A DNA stretch of 64,000 nucleotides from Rhodosporidiobolus odoratus (taxonomy: Eukaryota > Basidiomycota > Microbotryomycetes > Sporidiobolales > Sporidiobolaceae), in the NCBI GenBank assembly GCA_034387635.1, contig JAOANU010000010.1, forward strand, positions 310,001 to 374,000, given 5' to 3'. Position numbers and translations under genes: made by a program. The notes beneath the pieces are model-generated. The model saw only the letters and a program-made list of their open reading frames with translations, was not told the origin of the DNA and did no database searches. Positions 60,873 through 64,000 of the stretch are shown here, one piece after another; the first letter of the stretch is position 1, and each line of letters opens with the position of its first letter.

Positions 60873-62312
60873 ATGGCCAACCCCCCCGTTGCTCCCTTTG
60901 GTACCACCATCGACGAGACTCCCACTCGTCGTAATCGCCGCAACTCGACTTCCGACCTCGACCAGACTGGTCGTCGCAGCCCCAACTCCTTTATCCGGGA
61001 GTTTGAACGTTTAGACCCGCGCTCTCTCAACGCGCCTCGTCCCACCGGCGACCCCTCGTCCCTTACCGACCAGCAGCCCGCCATTCCCCCTTCGTCGTCG
61101 CAGGAAACCCAGTCCACCTCGACTACTTCCTCATCGTTCCCCCCCCTTCTTACCCCAACCAATCTCCCCGCCGACACGCTTACTCAACTTCAGTCCCTTC
61201 TTACTTCTCTCCGTGTCGCCAACCCCCAATTATTCTCTTCTCTCATCTCCTCGTCCTTACCATCCGCCCCGACGACTACGGCCCTTCCCTCTACCCCCGT
61301 CAACCGTCACCCCCCTCACACGTCTTTCACCGCACCGACTATGGATCGCACCACTCGTGGGCTACCCAACGTCGCGCTAGGCGCCGCTCGTCAAGAAGCT
61401 CGCCGACCTTCTCAACTCGGTCAGACTCGACTTTCAGCCGACTCCTCAGCATCGACCCTTCCCTTCCCCCCACCTGCCGTGCTCGAACCCAGCATTTCCC
61501 AGCCCGCTGAGCCCCACTCCCTTCCCCTTCAACCTGCTGTTCCGAACGCAGCGACTCTCCCGTCGTCGACCCCTCTTCCTGCGACCTCTTCGACCGAGAC
61601 CCCTGCCTTTGGAGTGGCTTTCCGCTTTAAACCAAACCCTCCCCCCACCTTCTCGGGATCTACCGACATTCAGCAGATCAACGACTGGGTATCGAAGGTT
61701 CAGGATTTCCTCATTCTTTCCGGTGCCGCCCCCGACTCTTCCATCGCCGTTTGCATTGCCGCCTCCTTCCTTACCGCCGATGCCTACTCCCACTACAAGC
61801 AGGAGACCACCACCAACCCCTCCGCTTTTCCTACCTTCCCCTCTCTCCTTGATTCTCTTCGCAATCATTTCCTCCCGACCAATTGGCGCAAGAAGCTTTA
61901 CGACAAGTGGGAACGTGTCAAGCAGTACCCTCACGAAAGCGTCAAGTCCCTCGCTACTCGCCTCACCGACCTCCGCAACAACATGCCCGTCGCCGTCCCT
62001 GAGGAGTTCGCCGTCCAACGCCTCCTCAACGCTATGGATCCGTCCCTGCGCGCCCAAGTTGAGCCCCTCATCACCTCCGGCAACTCTCTCATTGACGTTG
62101 TTGCCACTGCCGAACGCTACGAGTTGACCCGTCCCTCCCGCCTTTCTTCGTCGTCTTCATTCTCCTCTTCCTCCCCCTCGACGACGTCTTCGTCTTCTCA
62201 GTCTCGCCGGACTCCTGACTCCCGCTCGGCTTCGGCCCCTCTCGCCCGTCCAACTCCCCCAAGGTCACCACTGCCCCAACACCGTCGCCCTACAAATTGT
62301 CGGACGACCTGA
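60873..62312 (+). CDS. gag: Gag protein of Element 3
   Basis: This is a 479-residue protein from ATG 60873 (MANPPVAPFGTTIDETPTRR). The first half is Pro/Ser/Thr-rich and disordered. From about residue 255 a capsid-like domain follows: PPPTFSGSTDIQQINDWVSK, FLTADAYSHYKQE, LLDSLRNHFLPTNWRKKLYD KWERVKQ and SLATRLTDLRNNMPVAVPEE, which is the retrotransposon gag pattern (W...F...L...Y). It ends in a Ser/Arg/Pro-rich tail, with TGA at 62310-62312. The zinc knuckle is not in this frame but just after it, in pol, as in Element 1. Confidence 0.88.
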   Translation: MANPPVAPFGTTIDETPTRRNRRNSTSDLDQTGRRSPNSFIREFERLDPRSLNAPRPTGDPSSLTDQQPAIPPSSSQETQSTSTTSSSFPPLLTPTNLPADTLTQLQSLLTSLRVANPQLFSSLISSSLPSAPTTTALPSTPVNRHPPHTSFTAPTMDRTTRGLPNVALGAARQEARRPSQLGQTRLSADSSASTLPFPPPAVLEPSISQPAEPHSLPLQPAVPNAATLPSSTPLPATSSTETPAFGVAFRFKPNPPPTFSGSTDIQQINDWVSKVQDFLILSGAAPDSSIAVCIAASFLTADAYSHYKQETTTNPSAFPTFPSLLDSLRNHFLPTNWRKKLYDKWERVKQYPHESVKSLATRLTDLRNNMPVAVPEEFAVQRLLNAMDPSLRAQVEPLITSGNSLIDVVATAERYELTRPSRLSSSSSFSSSSPSTTSSSSQSRRTPDSRSASAPLARPTPPRSPLPQHRRPTNCRTT

Positions 62313-64000
62313 AGGCCAAGCTCACCCAACAGGAGCGTTGCTTCAAGTGCGCAGGCAAGGGTCACGGTTCGAAAGGTTGTACGGTGACGCCGCGCAAGCT
62401 CCCGGCAGAGTTGTCCCGCATTGTCCACGCCAACGTCGTCGCCGCACTTTTCTCTTCTGCTTCCGACGACTCCTCCTCCCCCGACCACGACTCTTCTCAA
62501 CCCATTCGCCCCTCCCCTAATCCTTCTCCCGTTCCAGCTACCCCCCCTCTCCCTGCTCTCACCACTCCCCAGCGACTTCGCCTCAAGGTTCGACTCGGTC
62601 AGCGCGCCAGCGTAACCGGTACTATCGACACCGGCTCGGATCTCGACATGATCACTTCTAGTGCCGTCAAACGCCATGGATTCGAGAAGATTCGCTTAGA
62701 GACTCCCCGAGAGTTTGAGACGGTGGAAGGTAGCCTTTCCTCCTGCGACTCTTTCGTTTCGGTCCTCATCCGGATCCGAAACGTTCGCACTTACCGTGTC
62801 TTCTATGTTACCGATTCCCTCCCTACTCCTATTCTCCTCGGCAACACCTTCCTCACCGATTTCCGCGCCCAACTGGACTTCTCTACCACCCCCCCTTCTA
62901 TTACCTTTTCCCCTCATCCTTTCAACTACTCGCCCGTCCCCTCGCCCGACCTCTCCAGATCCCACATGGACATCTCCGATACCGACTTTCCCCTCGTCGC
63001 CGCCATCACCCCTAGCGATGCCGACACCCGCCGTCAACGCCTCTTTAAGGAGTTTTCTTCCCTCATCACCGACTCTCCCCCCGATACTCTGCCTCCTCTC
63101 CGCGCTGTCAACCACACCATCCCCCTCAAGGACCCCTCTCTCGCTATTCGTCCCCGTGTTTACCAGCCTCCCCTCAAGGCCCGCGACGCTTATTTCGCCA
63201 AACTCAAGACCCAACGCGAGAACGGCCGCTGGCAACGCATCAACTCCCTCGTCCAGTCAGCAATTCCTTCCCACGCCTTTCTCAAACCTTCGGGCGAAAT
63301 CCGCTTCACCCTCGACGCCCGCCAACGCAACGCCAACCTCGTTCGCGATCACTACCCCATCCCCTCGCAAGGCCCTATCCTTTCCGCCGCCCAATCCTCC
63401 ACCCACCTAACCGTCCTCGATGTCTCCGACGCCTACGAATTGGTTCGAATCATTCCCGAGCACGTCGACCGCTCGACCTTCATGACTATCGATGGCGCCT
63501 ACCAGTCCCTCGTTATGCAACAAGGCGACTCCAACGCGCCGTCTACCTGGTCCCGCCTCATGGACCACGTTCTCGGCGATCTCCGTGACCAAGGCGTCTA
63601 TGTCTATTTCGACGACATCACCATCTGCACCAACGGCACCTCGGACAACCACGAGCGAGTCGTCCGCCTCGTTCTTTCTCGCCTTCTCAAGGAGCAACTT
63701 TACTTGAAGCCCCGCAAGTGCCACTTCTTCGTCGACCGCGCCAAGATCCTCGGCCGTATCATCTCTCGAAATGGGATCGAGATGGACCCGAGTAAGCTCG
63801 ACGCTTTCCTTTCCTTCTCCCCTCCGCGATCCCGGAAGGAGCTTCAGCAACTTCTCGGACTCTTTCAGTGGATTGCCCCCCATCTCTATAACGCCACCGG
63901 CGCCTCCTCTCCCCTCCATCACCTCGCCGGCTCCCGCGGTAACTACGAATGGACCAACGAACATGACCTCTCTCTCGACTCCATGAAATCGCTCGTCCGT
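62219..64000 (+). CDS. pol: Pol polyprotein of Element 3, partial
   Basis: The frame is open from just after a TGA at 62216-62218 to the window end, -1 relative to gag and overlapping its last ~90 bases. It contains a CCHC knuckle CFKCAGKGHGSKGC (62339-62380), retropepsin TGTIDTGSDLDMITS (62627 on) and the pre-RT segment AVNHTIPLKDPSLAIRPRVY. The RT itself has GEIRFTLDARQRNANLVRDH, LDVSDAYELVRI, MQQGDSNAPSTWSRLMDHV, the active site VYFDDITICTNG (63605 on) and LGRIISRNGIEMDPSKLDAF. RNase H would begin at the edge. No stop or frameshift is seen. No canonical slippery heptamer lies in the overlap; the best slip-prone tract is CCCCCA at 62256-62261. Confidence 0.9.

Larger units (their letters stand above)
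60873..64000 (+). mobile_element. Element 3, Ty3/gypsy retrotransposon, cut by window end
   Basis: Plus-strand gag (60873-62312) and pol (62219 to the edge) with zinc knuckle, retropepsin and RT place this in the LTR retrotransposons. The gag-PR-RT order fits Ty3/gypsy or a related group, and integrase lies outside the window. All visible frames are open, so the element may be intact. It shows no close similarity to Elements 1 and 2 and is in the opposite orientation. Confidence 0.88.

Noticed and set aside
1..64000. tRNA, rRNA and CRISPR features
   Set aside because: I saw no cloverleaf with A/B boxes, no rRNA-like sequence and no regularly spaced short repeats. The tandem repeats present are coding or LTR-internal. 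A tRNAscan-SE or Infernal run would settle the RNA genes.

Overview
The window looks like a chromosomal piece of a basidiomycete fungus, most likely a red-yeast-type Pucciniomycotina (Microbotryomycetes; for example a Rhodotorula relative). This rests on three things. The host genes are cut by many short GT-AG introns that nearly always carry a CTGAC branch-point motif. The single-copy genes are eukaryotic housekeeping genes. The retroelement polymerases resemble basidiomycete Ty3/gypsy lineages. The species assignment is inference. I found no rRNA, convincing tRNA, CRISPR or bacterial features.

Layout. 1-2095: no recognisable gene, with a 36-bp direct repeat near its right end. 2096-13625 (minus strand): a nearly complete Ty3/gypsy-like element (Element 1). 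Its two LTRs (about 1.3 kb) are almost identical but differ in copy number of an internal ~82-bp repeat. Its gag and pol are joined by a predicted -1 frameshift, and pol carries an unusual ~900-residue insert with internal duplications between protease and reverse transcriptase. 13626 to about 18.9 kb (minus): a second, broken Ty3/gypsy element (Element 2), truncated by the LTR of Element 1 and internally deleted in its reverse transcriptase. 19.3-25.2 kb: a degenerate, intron-rich gene family of unknown function, with one block present as a converging inverted duplicate. 25.3-26.7 kb holds no gene but has a 30-bp inverted repeat.

26.75-57.6 kb is a compact gene block. In order it holds an allantoate/nicotinate-type MFS permease (-), the splicing factor SNW1/SKIP/Prp45 (+), a chitin synthase (+), the U5 snRNP GTPase Snu114/EFTUD2 (-), a Costars-domain (ABRACL-like) protein (+), a secreted barwin/RlpA-like double-psi beta-barrel protein (-), a broken F-box/LRR gene (+), a DCAF7/WDR68-like WD40 protein (+), the V-ATPase proteolipid subunit c (+), a Rad60/Esc2-like SUMO-like-domain protein (-) and an intact F-box-like/LRR gene (+). 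At 58.2-59.65 kb there is an inverted, differently broken copy of the F-box gene found at 46.9 kb. From 60.87 kb to the right edge runs a third Ty3/gypsy element (Element 3, +), open at the window end.

The housekeeping genes form no single pathway, although two spliceosomal proteins (SNW1 and Snu114) lie 6 kb apart. The accessory interest lies in the two flanks. These are nested retroelements with frameshift-expressed gag-pol, an inverted degenerate multi-exon gene family, and an inverted F-box gene pair that brackets a 10-kb housekeeping block.
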